From Halicephalobus mephisto (Eukaryota > Nematoda > Chromadorea > Rhabditida > Panagrolaimidae), in assembly GCA_009193035.1 (NCBI GenBank), contig SWDT01000163.1:186001-250000 (forward strand): a DNA stretch of 64,000 bases, read 5' to 3'. The position numbers were made by a program, and so were the translations under genes. Shown one piece after another: positions 1 to 10,999 of this stretch (positions are counted from its first letter, which is position 1; every line of letters starts with the position of its first letter). The notes under the pieces are model-generated. The model did no database searches. It was not told where the DNA came from and was given only the letters and a program-made list of their open reading frames with translations.

Positions 1-905
1 CTGAAGTTAAATTTGAACAAAGAAAATCGCGGGCAATAACTATCGTTGGAGGAACCATGGGAATACACTATGGTATTCCTGAGTACATAATATTTGAATT
101 AATATTCAGCTACTTTTTAATCTTTTACATCGTTTTGTAAGATTTTCTAAATTATTTGAATTGGAATTTTTTCCTCATATAAAAATTCTCGAATCTTAAC
201 ATAATGTACCTTCCACCATTGCTCTAGCTTCCAATTCTCAAAATCTATTATGCCCATATTTCATTCAAATTTACCTTAGAATATTCCTTGGACTTTCTTG
301 TGTACAATTATAATTTCCAAAAAATCGCATGAAGGATATGTTAGGAAATTCAAACTCTAAATCACATCTCTACTGTAAATCTCCATATATTTCTGTTTAA
401 TTTTCGACGAATAATACTCCTAATAGTTAATATTATATTGGTACAAAAAGATTCATAGAACATACTCATAAATCCACAGAATATATCAATGGACGCATTG
501 TGAAACGGGGTTCCGTCCGTGTAATAACTCATTACTATCTACTCTATGAATTTCCAGATGAATCTAAACAACTTATTAATTATGACGCCATGAAACATTC
601 GATCTTCTCAGTCACTTGTAGTTTATTCGGTTTTTGAAAAAGGATATGCCTTCAAGAAAACAAATCGTGGGGAACAAGGGATCCATATTTGAATCCTTTA
701 TTCACCCCTGTTCAAACAACATGGCCAAGGGCAGCAATTGCATTACTTTGGATTGGAACTGTTTCTGACGTTCACCCGTTTTGGCAGTAAAAGCAAACTG
801 AAAAGTTGAGAAAGAGCGTAGATCAACCAATGGAAGGCATTTCCTAATGTTTAGAGTTCAGTAGCACCAGAAGGAAATGCTAAAGCACTGGGTGGAGACT
901 CGGAT
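1..905. other. 5' flank without recognisable gene
   Basis: AT-rich DNA in which I see no convincing exon on either strand. The short open frames near 850-1140 lie opposite or out of frame with the last Rab exon and are shadows of it. The stretch probably holds the 3' flank of the Rab gene and may include the edge of a gene outside the window. Confidence 0.5.
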
Positions 906-1660
906 TCAGACGAAAGTGGGAGAAGGGGCACTACTACAGCAACTGATTGAGACGGAGTTACGGCCATTGATAAGTTTCTCATCAGCAATGACTCCATCAA
1001 TGTGGAAGGCAGAAGCGTACTGGTCTGATTCGTCGCTGTCTGAGTGCATATTAGAGACAAGAAGTCGATCTCTCATAGCAGAAGCAAGGTCCATGAAGGC
1101 TTCGTCGCAGTTGATGCCAGTTTTGGCACTGACTTCATAGAGAGACACACCGATTCGCTTGGCCAACCTAAGAAGAGCAATGAAACGTAAATAACAAATG
1201 AATCATACCTTTCTGCTCTGTCAAATTCCACTTTCCGTTCCCCCTCCATGTCTGCTTTGTTTCCGACGAGCAAAAGAACGGCGTTCTGAGGAGCATTGTT
1301 ACGAATCTCCTTCAACCAATAATTTTCCAAGTTTTCAAACGACCGTTCATTGGTGAGATCATATACACACATAATCCCATGAGCAGAGTGATAGTACGAA
1401 TTATAAATAGTCCTGCAAGACAAAAATTGATATAAAAAAACAGATAACGGAAACCTGTATCTCTCCATCCCCGCTGTATCCCAAAGTTCGAGACGTATCT
1501 TATCACGGCCCAGTTTGACAGTCTTCAGTTTGAAATCGACGCCGAGTGTACTGATATGGTCAGCACGGAAGGTGTTTTCAGCAAATCGTAACAAAATACA
1601 GGATTTGCCGCAATTATGATCTCCAACAACTACTATTTTAAATAAATAATTGTAGCTCAT
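906..1660 (-). CDS. Atypical Rab-family small GTPase
   Basis: Three exons (1455-1660, 1209-1412, 906-1167) joined by 42-nt introns encode a Rab-like GTPase expected to act in vesicle traffic. The start MSYNYLFK leads directly into the first beta strand and the P-loop GDHNCGKS. Further motifs are the switch I region with T in STLGVDF, the WDTAG box, NKAD and the SAK motif in EVSAKTG. Two things are odd. The glutamine that follows WDTAG in almost all Rabs, needed for GTP hydrolysis, is methionine here (WDTAGMERYR). The C-terminal Cys pair that would be prenylated (SISCC) is followed by eleven more residues, so it is not at the usual terminal position. Subfamily is unclear; sequence around SYYHSAHG is Rab19/30/33-like. 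An acceptor-like site just upstream suggests a 5' UTR exon or trans-splicing. Confidence 0.88.
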
Positions 1661-2194
1661 TATTGCGTAAAGCTGGGCTCCTGCAAAACGTTGAATCAAA
1701 AGTAACTCTGAACACGAGTTCGCGGAATGAAAAGCAAATACGAAATCCAAAGCCAAGAACAACTTTGGGGTCAAACTCTACAAATATTCATTGAATATTC
1801 AATCAAGGTGAAAAGTTAGATTATAATTACCAATCCAGAAGTATTGTCTGGCATAGTTGAATGGACGATCATCGGGAAGACCGGACACACCCTGATAGTT
1901 CCGAGGCCTCATCTAAAGAACGGAACTCTTTTGCGGCCGCATAATGCATGCATCCCCGCGCCGTCAGACCGGGTTGTTCCTTTGGTGTGTCACACAATAA
2001 TGATTGACATTATTTGTACTGCTGACAATCACGTCTTCGATTGACAAAAAACAAAAATAGAGTTGTAACTATTTGGGAATTGTAGGAAAATCAATCAAGA
2101 GGATGCAATATCTCGAAACTACAGCGTGATATTTATTTGGGATTATGTAGACCGATAAATTACTGTAATAAAAATTAAATAAACAAATATTTCA
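1661..2194. other. Intergenic region between the Rab and hid-1 genes
   Basis: No convincing exon. A 66-codon frame on the plus strand (1844-2044) lacks an ATG and resembles no family I know. The block near 1930-1980 is unusually GC-rich for this window and contains a NotI-like octamer; the meaning is unknown. Confidence 0.4.
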
Positions 2195-4580
2195 TTAAAC
2201 CATTTGTATTTCAAATAATTTAACTTCAGTGTCATACCAGACAGGAGGATCAGTAGTTCGGAGATAAATCTGACCCCACATGTAAGTTCTGAACCAGTGG
2301 TTCGTCCCGGCATTGGCTTGATATCGACGCAGCAGAAGAGGGTGGGGGACAGGCAAGAGACCGACCAAGGTACCATTCTGGAGGAATTTGATGATTTCAC
2401 CTTCATCAGTCAGGTTTTTGTCGATGCATATCTTCTCAACCTGGGGAACAAGGACCTGAAGAAGACGCATGATCGTCTGCAGGGGGAGTTTGTTTTTCCA
2501 AGACTCTACCCATTCCTGGGTTGGAGTCCAGTTTTCCTCTGGAGTCTCAGGAGCCTTCTTGGACCATTCTGCTGTCTTATCTGTCATGGATTTGATATTA
2601 GGAGTAGCAGCAAGTGAAGATTGGAGATTCGGTCCTTCATTTAAATCCACGATCGGCTTCTCTGTTTCCTGATCTTGAGGAGGTGGAGTTTCGGTCGTAG
2701 GTGATTGGGGAATCTTAGAAGCTGCATCAGCAGCTGCTCCCTTACCTTTCCGACTGTTCAAACTCTTGGAGATCGAGGCCTGGTCAGTGTTCAGATTCGC
2801 TAGCTGATAGAATACTTGTCGTTTTCGAATAATAGTGTAAATGAGATTGGCATTGCCGTCAAATTGATATTGGATAATGTTGTTGAATACTTCAAGAAGG
2901 AAAAAAACCAAGTGATGAGCTTCGGGAGAAGAAAACAAATACCAAGGAGTACTAAAAGCTTCAACAAGATGAACCAACTTGTTCGCTGTGACCATCGAGA
3001 GAGATTTGAGATATGGAGAAACTGAAATGCAATCGTTTTAAATTACAATGAAATGAAGCATACCATTGACAATGATAGTGAGGAGACAATCAAACAAACT
3101 CTGGAGTCTGTAATTCCCAGTAGTAATCAATTTATGGGCAACGATAATCAGGAGATCGGCATGAGTTCCCGTGAACGCTTGGACGTCGATGTTTCCTCGA
3201 GAGATATACGGTTTGTTCAGACGAACACCAAAGTTCCGTTCTCCACTCAGTAGTAAGATCAGGAAGACTCCCATGTGTATGAGTCCAACGCGAGAAGTGT
3301 CATTGCGAGCGTCGTTGATATGATAAAGGATTGGAACCAAGATTTCCAAGACGTCACTTGTCTTCAATACGTAATACATGAATTTCTGAAAATAACAAAT
3401 CAAACAGTAAAAGTTACGAAGACAAACCTGATTGTATTCACAACATTTCCAGAGGAAAATCAGAAGCTCCTGATGGAAAGTGACTTTCTTGACCGAGTTA
3501 GGCAAGTACGATGATTGTAATGGGTTGTTCAACAATCTGGTCATTCCACGCAGAATGAATTCAAAGTCATCCTCCCTGTGGATCCTAGAGAGGTAGTTGA
3601 TGAAGAAGTTATCGACGTAACCATTTTCATCTCCAGCTGGTTGGGCTTCTCTATCCAAACACACGATTAATACTTGGAGGGCGATTTGAACAAGTGGTTC
3701 CCGAGAGTCATTGACTAATAGATAGTTGTAAGGTAGTCCAAGTCCGACAGGATCATAAGAACAAATTACATTCAGCAAAGAAGTGAAAAGAGGAAGAACA
3801 TGACGATTCTCGGTGGAGGCAAATCGCCGGAGCCATCTCATGCGATTTTCATCTGAAAGATGTTATCATGCAACTCACCGAACAATTTCCCCACTCACCT
3901 TTGTCTGAAACATAGATAACTTCAGAGAGACAAGTCAGTAGTAATTTCAGAATTTCTGTTCGATGAGCATCGAATACGGCATTCGTAATTGTCTTGTTGG
4001 TGAATCCAACTCCGCTTTGCCAGATATATTCACAGCTATCAAGAGTCGACAAACTATCGGGTACATCCCCACTCGCTAATCGACCAACAGTGAAATCTGG
4101 ACAGAACAACAAATCTCCGATGCAAGTCAATAAGACACTAGCCAATGGGATCGGCTTTGCAGTACCATCAGCATCAGGAGCTGGGGCCCAAAAGAAGTTT
4201 CTCCATTCTTCGCTTTCGAACATGAATGGAAGGATTCTTGTCAGTAATCTGATGCAATTGATGACCTGAACAGCGTTATTAGTTGCAGAACTATATATGA
4301 ATCTTACCTTCTTGTGATCACTAGCGGGAACCATCTTGTCACGGGCTTCGGTCAAGCAGTCCACGGCTTTGTAGCACAGCGTGGCCAGATTATTGGGGGA
4401 GTTTTCCCTCAAACTACGGATATCGCTGGAGGGAATCATGTCAAACAGCTCTTTCGCTGAAACAGTGCTGTTCGGAGAAAGAAGCTGTCCCCAGAATTCC
4501 GCATCTTCCAGTTTGGACTGTTTCGAAGTCAGATCAATAACCGCTTGATGGAAGTTTCCTTTACTTTCAGAGTTTCCCAT
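2195..4580 (-). CDS. hid-1: HID-1 (dymeclin-like dense-core vesicle protein)
   Basis: A multi-exon gene encoding the HID-1 family protein, a peripheral membrane protein of the medial/trans-Golgi that is needed for dense-core vesicle cargo sorting and neuropeptide signalling. The N-terminus MGNSESKGNF is a classical N-myristoylation signal, as in other HID-1 proteins. Strongly conserved blocks follow: SPNNLATLCYKAVDCL, the tract ending LLFCPDFTVG, and LDSCEYIWQSGVGF. The C-terminus (FRTYMWGQIYLR, then DPPVWYDTEVKLFEIQ) aligns directly with the family's highly conserved end. Visible introns (for example after 4309 and near 3900) are short. The middle contains a low-conservation Pro/Thr/Ser-rich linker around 2640-2720. 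Both ends are intact, so the gene appears complete. vps-29 lies 300 bp upstream on the same strand. Confidence 0.93.
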
Positions 4581-4878
4581 GTTTCACCGAATACTAAAAA
4601 CTGACTAAGACACGAGTAATTAAGAGTTGAAGCTGCATTCGCATCTGAAGTATCGATATTGGACGCGAAAAAAACATTCCTCGCGAGAAATCCTTTTGAC
4701 GAGGGATGTTGAATAACATTTTAGTCGATAGTCAGAGTATTGTTAAAAAAACAAAGTGGATTATTTATAATTAAAACAATTTATTACATGAAATTTTATA
4801 ACCACATTCAAATAATTTAGAAACTTTCCAAATTATAACACTCATCGTAAATATAATAGGGATTGTTGTTGGCATGTA

Positions 4879-5592
4879 TCACGAGTCTCCGGCAGTAGTG
4901 GTTCTCTGGGATTTTTTGAAAACACGTCTGTCTACTCTAACATTACCGCCATTCAGATGGTAAGTATAAATCACAATGGTATCAGATTTGACATCTAATA
5001 AGGCAAATGATGCCTCAGTATCCCTATAGTAGAGTTCACAATCAATGAAACGTTACTAAAGACTTACGTGTTGATGGTTGAAAAAGCACCCGTTGCAGAC
5101 CCAGGATTGATGAAAAACAATCCGTTCTTTTCATAAACAGAGCACTTATGAGTATGACCATTAACTAACACATCGACATTCATTTGACGAGCTGCAAGTT
5201 CCAAAGCCTGGAAATTTATATATAAAAATTTAACAATTTTGAATAAAACGGACATCAGGGTCACCCCATGGTACGATCTGATGACCATGAAGAATACCGA
5301 TCCGGAATGCACCAACTGATACAACTTTGATATCAGGATAACTTGTCTCTTCGTCGCAATCGCCTCGGACAAAATGGACATCACTAGCAAGAGATTTGAG
5401 GTAGTCGACTATCTCAGTACTTACTAGATTGCCAGTACAGAGGATGTGCTGCATCTTACTCGGCAATAGAAGCTTCTTAAACTGAGGAGGAATGTTATTA
5501 GCCCTCGTCGGAATGTGGAAATCCCCAATGACCAATACCAACTGGAATATGTTGATTTGAATAATGCATTAAATAATGATTAAACTCACCAT
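4879..5592 (-). CDS. vps-29: VPS29, retromer subunit
   Basis: A calcineurin-like phosphoesterase-fold subunit of the retromer cargo-recognition complex, which recycles receptors from endosomes to Golgi and plasma membrane. The first coding exon is only the ATG (5590-5592); the next starts [11 protein letters not shown], giving the canonical MLVLV start. Visible family motifs are the phosphoesterase blocks GDFHIP, CTGNL, VRGDCDE, ILHGHQ and NGHTHK, then [10 protein letters not shown]. The last exon (about 4879-5027) begins [12 protein letters not shown] and ends shortly after a KKSQR stretch, matching the normal VPS29 C-terminus and length. As in metazoan VPS29 the active-site set is partly degenerate, so it probably works as a scaffold rather than an enzyme. 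It is divergently arranged with mrpl-17, about 220 bp away. Confidence 0.93.
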
Positions 5593-5815
5593 ATTGAATT
5601 ATCGGATGAACAAAATAATATATAAGGAAATAAATCGTCGATTGGATGAATGGCCTGAAGAGAAACCCGATTCGAGTGTTTAAACGACTGGCTGATCAAA
5701 CTCTCGCGACGAATAATTCCATCACTTTTCAAACTTTTTGTTCAAATTGAGGTCTGATTTGAGTGTTGTTTTTTTAACTCCATTCCTGGTTTTCTCTATT
5801 ATTTTTGAATCCTAA
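5593..5815. promoter_or_regulatory. Putative bidirectional promoter of vps-29 and mrpl-17
   Basis: The two start codons face away from each other across 223 bp, so both promoters must share this interval unless one 5' UTR reaches further. No specific factor site is recognisable. A pyrimidine-rich tract lies just before the mrpl-17 start. Confidence 0.45.
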
Positions 5816-6413
5816 ATGGCTCAGAAGATTGTACCTTCGCTGCCGCGAATCAAGGTTCATATTGGTCATATTCCTCAACGATTAAAAGCTCTTCCATTTG
5901 AACCTCCAAGAGCTCGTCTTGAAGTTCTTCGTGGATTTCTTACTAGACTAATTCGCGAGGAACGAAGTGAAATGAAATACAATCGTGCAGAAGAATTACG
6001 TCCGTATATTGAGAGGGTAAGTTATGACGAATTCGATATATGAAATATTTCGGTGATTTCAGTTTATTCAACTTGGTGTTCATCGTGGATTTCGTGATGA
6101 ATACACGCAAGAAATGTACAATTGGTGGCTTTTGGAGAAGGATCTCTTGGACAAGATGGAGCATGTTCTCATTCCTAGGTTTTCTGAAATGGGTGAACCG
6201 TACACCAATTTGTTCCGTTTGCCAACAATGAGATATGTTACGAAGAGCCGTCCACGTCGGAACTACTACACTATCTCTCCAGTTGGTGTCCTCGAACTGA
6301 AGGGCAATCCGTTTCCTGCGATTGATGCTTTGGAAGAAGAACGCGTAGAAGCTATGTATGAATTTGTGAGGAATAGATTGAAGATCCCGAAGGAAAAGAA
6401 AGACATCAAGTAA
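5816..6413 (+). CDS. mrpl-17: Mitochondrial ribosomal protein bL17m
   Basis: Two exons (5816 to about 6020, then about 6065 to 6413) encode the L17 protein of the mitochondrial large ribosomal subunit, which sits near the exit tunnel. Diagnostic sequence is the N-terminal LPRIKVHIGHIPQRLKAL, then RARLEVLRGFLTRLIREER, followed by YIER. The second exon carries FRDEYTQEMYNWWLLEKDLL and a basic C-terminal region (TKSRPRRNYYTISP). Length, about 183 aa, fits metazoan bL17m. The intron is about 45 nt with gtaag and tttcag borders, typical for this window. The start is the first ATG of the frame, followed by a basic, proline-containing N-terminus suited to mitochondrial import. Confidence 0.92.
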
Positions 6414-6499
6414 GCGGTTATCAAACTTCATTGTTTTGTTATGAGATTTGTTTATTACAAGGCAATTAATCTTATTATGAACTTAGGATAGAGTAGGAT

Positions 6500-7905
6500 T
6501 AATTAGGGAAGTGAAGTACTGCTTCTGTTCGTCTTCCATTCTTGAGTAAAGCGATATCTGAAAAAGTTTCTTATCTGTGAAATATCATCAATATCCTTAC
6601 TTTCGGGTCGGTAGAATTTGTCATCATAGGGCCATCCTTGTCTAATTTGGTTAACGATGTATTCCTGAGCCAGGGCTTTTCTTTCGGGGCTCAGAACTCG
6701 TGAATTTACCTTCTGGAGTTTCCTGGAGATGGCATAACCTCCTTGACTGTGAGGTTGATATTCGACAATGACTTTCTTTTCCGAATTAGCTGCAGTATGT
6801 GTTTGAATACCAAAAGCCTTAGGGCGTCGGGGTTCTGGGTTTTCGTGGATATGAGGTCTTCGAGTTGCTTTGAAGGAAATCCGACGAGTATTCTCGTTGT
6901 CTGCGTAATTCCTGGGTTTCTTATGGTCTTTCTTTGGTTGTTTAACGGTCTCAATACTGGTTAGTTTTTCTATTTTTTCAGCTTTGTTTGTATTCCCAAC
7001 AATGGCGCTTTCAATTTCTTTCTGAATCTGGAGCTCATCTTTGATCTTTGCAGCATCAGTTGGAGTGTATTTCAGGGGATTAGGTTCGTCACTTTTCAGA
7101 TCACGGATAATCGGTTCTTCATCCAAGTTGTTCTTGGCAGTCTGTAAACTCTCACAGCAGATGGAACTGTAGTCATTTACCTTCTCGCACTTCATGCTAC
7201 TCTGAAATTTATTATTCATTATCATTTAATCCGCGATGAACTTACAGTAGGACAGTCCTTGTTGGCTTTACATGCGAATGGCTCTCCAATATCTGAGAGG
7301 ACAGTCAACGCGTTTCCTGGACATTCCAATTCCAGAAGATCTAAGATATCGGGAGTCACGGTCTTCTGGTTCTTTGTTGGCTTTGTCGTGGTTTCTTGAA
7401 TTTCTTCTTGAGTAGTTCTTGTATTACTCGGAGGAGTCACTTTCGTGATGTTCTCACAGCAGACAGCATTTGAATTTTTTCTTGAGCAGAACTGCTTACT
7501 CTGGAATTCTTATTTTTACCAGAATTAGTGAAAAAAAACAAACATTTTGACATCGTCCAGTTCTTGGATTGCATCTAACTGGAGCACCTCTGGAATCCAG
7601 AACATTCAGGGATCCCAGAGGACAGTCGGTTCCGTGGAGGTTGTCGTCGTAGTCTTCTTCGGCAGTCGGACAACAACGGTAGTTGAATCCACTAAAGAAA
7701 CAAGAGTACCCTCGTCCACAGACTAATTCAGCTGCCTGTCCCGGCAGACATTGAATCTCCTCTCCATCATCCCCGACTTTCGGTGTCCCATTATTAGGGC
7801 AGATGAACTGCTTCGCTGTAATTTTTTCTTAACTAATTTTTAATTTTTAAAAAACTCACAAGCAAAAGTCAGTGAAGAGAATAAAAGTAAAAGTAGGACT
7901 TTCAT
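6500..7905 (-). CDS. Secreted lustrin-type cysteine-rich repeat protein
   Basis: The start at 7905 gives a clean signal peptide (MKVLLLLLFSSLTFA). After a short intron come spaced cysteine modules: CPNNG...CLPGQ...CGRGYSC...YRCC, then CPLGSLNVLDSRGAPVRC...CSRKNSNAVCC, then CPGNALTVLSDIGEPFAC...CPT...SSICC. These match the lustrin-type cysteine-rich repeats that are expanded in nematode secreted proteins. A low-complexity charged region follows (Lys/Glu/Thr rich), then a basic C-terminal part with PERKALAQEYIVNQIRQGWP. The last 120 bases are ambiguous: a 46-nt stretch inside the frame has good donor and acceptor borders (gtaagg...ttttcag). Splicing it replaces the last 30 or so residues by another short tail. 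Function is unknown; probably extracellular or cuticular. Confidence 0.75.
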
Positions 7906-8392
7906 TTAAACGAAAACGACTGAATATTCCAAGTATCAGTGATTCTCTCTTCCTGGATGTCGCAACAAGATGGATTCAAGTAGGTCAGTTGCATTATCCG
8001 TCCCACTTAATTATTTTGTCCACGCAAACCCCGCATTGATCGCAAATCTCCGTCTGCAGATCCAATCTTCTTGAAAGCCGAAATTTAACAAGTGACATTT
8101 TTATTCTGATTTAATTTCAAGAAATTTAAACGAAATTGAAAACCAAGACAGCAGAGTTTTATCGAGAAAAAATTCTTTTAATTCATCGCCAGCGGTTCTT
8201 TTTACTGATTTTAATGAGAATTTCAATAGATAAGGCTTCAATACAAAGGATAAAACGGGATTGGGCACCGGCTTCGAAGGCTTTTGTCTCTAGTCACAGA
8301 TACTGAAATTTAGACTCCAAAGAGATTATATCAAACGAAATTGAACATCTACGATCTGAAGAGAAGTTACAATTGGAATCACTGCGATCAAA
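7906..8392. other. Intergenic region between ENPP-like and lustrin-type genes
   Basis: No exon recognised on either strand. Contains the upstream region of the lustrin-type gene and the 3' flank of the ENPP-like gene. Confidence 0.5.
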
Positions 8393-10456
8393 CTAATTGA
8401 AAAAGAATAGAGAAATAAGAAAGCTCAATGGGAACCAACAAATCGATCCCGATCTGGATTCTGCTCGACTCTCCCACCCATCTGCTAGTAGTTCTTCAAC
8501 AGTCTCCCATGTACCATTGTGTTGGTTGCCTTCAACTCCAAGGATGTTCATCACTAGCTGAAAAGGAGATTTCTATGTCAAATAACAAAATTCAAAGCAA
8601 ATAACCTGATAGACGTCGACGATTTCCATCGATGGTATGACGTGTTCGACTTTGAAAGCAGGTCCACGAGCCAAGAAAATCCCATTTAATTCTAGAAAAT
8701 CATTATCCCATCCAGAAATCATCTTGTAATCCTTAGCATTTGCTTCATTGATCTCATTCGTCGGTATGTGTCTCTAGAATCAATTAAATTATTAGAAATT
8801 AACTTTCCATGAACCCACAGTCATCAGAACAGCTCCAGGTCTCGGGATGATCACAATCGGAGCGATATTTCTGGCGTTTCTCCAATGATATTTATCGGGA
8901 ATCTCATATTTCCTGTAAATCGAGACGAGAGGAGATTCATCGTCCTCATAGTCACCCATGGGGGCCCATTGGTCACAGACTTTGAGTTCGAAGAAGACAA
9001 CGTCCTCCTGATCCTCCTCAGGATAGACCATCATCAGAGACATTGAGTTCACGACCCTCTTGACCTTTGTCAAGTCGCTCAAACAGTCTTCAATGTAGAG
9101 TTTCTCGTCTTCGTAGATCTCCATCAATCCATGGTCAGAAAGGACAATCAGATTCGTGGAGTCCATCAAGGAATTGGACTCCATTTCCTCCTGGATTTTC
9201 CTTATCAAGGTATCAGCATTCGACAAAGCTTCATTTATGGCATTGGTTTCTTCTCCGAAATGTCTCAACGCGTTCGCAACTCCATTATATCGAAGAAGAA
9301 CCAGCTAAAATGCATAATATCATTATACAAGCAAAAAATAAAGGTTTTTACGAAACTTTTGATACAAATTTCTAGAATTTCTTAAGAAATTTTAAAACTT
9401 TGGTAAAAAATAAAGAAAGAGTGGGGAAACAAGTTGATTACCGCAGCAAATTAATTGCATGATCTTTTGTTCATTTTCATGAAGTCCGTTCTTTTCGCGC
9501 GGGAATTTAAAATCTCAAAAAAGTATACATCTGTTTTCAAATTACAACGCTTATATTTTAAAAATTACATATGATTTTTCCACAAAATTGCCTTAAGATG
9601 AATTTTTTGAACTGTCTAAAAACATCCAGAACTCTTAATTTCAAATAATTTGTAATTTCTACTGAATTCTGGAATGCTTGGGATTTTCACTAGACTCTGG
9701 AAGACTAGAAACTTTTAGAAGGTTTCCCAAAATTTCGGAATCTTCCATTGGATTCTGGAAGAATCTAGACACTTCCACATAATTCAAATTTCGATATCTA
9801 TAATTTTGGAAATGGATTCATTACTGAACCTGTTGTCTATATGGTTGATATTTCCTGATGTGTTTCATAATTCTTGGCAGATGAGGGAAAGGATCTAAAA
9901 CATCCGTGTTCTTGAAACTGTGTCTTCTGTCCTTCGCGACTTGAACGACCATGTCCTTATGGGCTCTCTGTAATCTCTCACTACTTGAGTAAAATTAGAA
10001 AAAACGAACGTGACAAGTTGCAAACCAGTAGCAATGGATATCAATATCGGCTTTTCCGGCAGTGTACCACAGGGGATCAGGCAGTCCATCCCACCAGACA
10101 TGATGGGTGTCGTTTGGGCCTTCATCTCGTTCAAAATAAATCCCAAACTCCTCATTGAACATGAAATCACTCGTGAAGTTGTGACTTTCAACATAAAGTC
10201 CAGTAGCCAAGGAGAACCAATTAGGATAGCTCTGGGTGGGGAAAACTGGCTTCAAATGTTCTACTCGGACTCCATTCATCAACAGGGTTTCGGCTCCAAC
10301 TCGAATAGCAGAATTTGTCCTGTTGAAGAGTTCAGCACCATATCCATCAATAAGAAGAAGAATTAGATTCTGACCTCTTGGCTGAAGACCCTCAGAACTC
10401 GCCCTGATTACTTGTATTGCCAGAATGAAGACCAAAACTGCCTTTATGGAAGACAT
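8393..10456 (-). CDS. ENPP-family ectophosphodiesterase, ENPP6-like, probable pseudoenzyme
   Basis: Five exons encode a nucleotide pyrophosphatase/phosphodiesterase family protein. The signal peptide begins MSSIKAVLVFILAIQ. It resembles ENPP6 (choline phosphodiesterase) in the nucleophile motif FPTQSYPNW (Ser rather than Thr) and in HHVWWDGLPDPLWY. Zn site 2 ligands are present: D in LLLIDGYG, the Ser, and D/H in LSDHGLM. Zn site 1 ligands appear lost. The DxxxH motif before the conserved H-Y-G reads ANALRHFG (D to A, H to R), and the HGxDN motif reads SGWDN (H to S). The C-terminus is a hydrophobic stretch after a small-residue site, as in a GPI-anchor signal. The intron at about 9310-9835 is unusually long and holds degenerate repeats. 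Start chosen at 10456, after an acceptor-like ttgtttcag; an in-frame ATG lies at 10486. Confidence 0.82.
9590..9800. repeat. Degenerate TTC/GAA short-period repeat (intron of ENPP-like gene)
   Basis: Within the long intron, words such as ACTAGACTCTGGAAG and ATTGGATTCTGGAAG recur with TCTAGA and TTTAGAAGG between them. The words alternate TTC and GAA. The same family recurs at five other places in the window. Confidence 0.55.
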
Positions 10457-10999
10457 TTCGGCCTGAAACAAAGAATGGTTATTCATAGCTTAAATTAAAC
10501 CCAAAAATAATTCAATTATTTTTAAGGGAAAAGCTGAAATGGATTCAAATAAGCTCTATTTAATTTGAATCTTTTGAAAAGTATATTTTGTTACAAAATT
10601 CAATCAATAAAAATCACGAAAAAGGAAACCACATGCCATCAACAAAAAGACTAACACATTGTTGCCAGAGGCAGACTGAACAATTGCAATGATACATAAC
10701 AAAAAGAATTGAACATCCTCGCCTTTTCATTGAGGGTATATCGCAGGTAAATATAATCCGCAAACTAAGTCCTGTCAGCAATCCTAATGCTTTAAGCAGC
10801 AATTTCCCCGTTGAGCAACTGACATCGAAAATTTGGGCAATAATCAAGCCATTTTACTGCTTGTCCTTTCTGCCTTTCATTATACTTTGAGTTAGATCGA
10901 AAGAGAACACCCGATGCCTTCTCGGGGATCACAGCCGCTATCCAAAGTAGAATAAAGTTGATTTTAGTTTATTCAAATTCAATTAAAATATACAATTGT
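10457..10999. other. Intergenic region between TIL/CPxG gene and ENPP-like gene
   Basis: No exon recognised. A 77-codon minus frame at 10614-10847 has no family resemblance and no convincing splice sites. An AATAAA-like motif occurs on the plus strand near 10605. Confidence 0.4.

Noticed and set aside
1844..2044. 66-codon plus frame in the Rab/hid-1 gap
   Set aside because: Begins with a non-ATG codon and matches no family; the locally higher GC content alone explains its openness.
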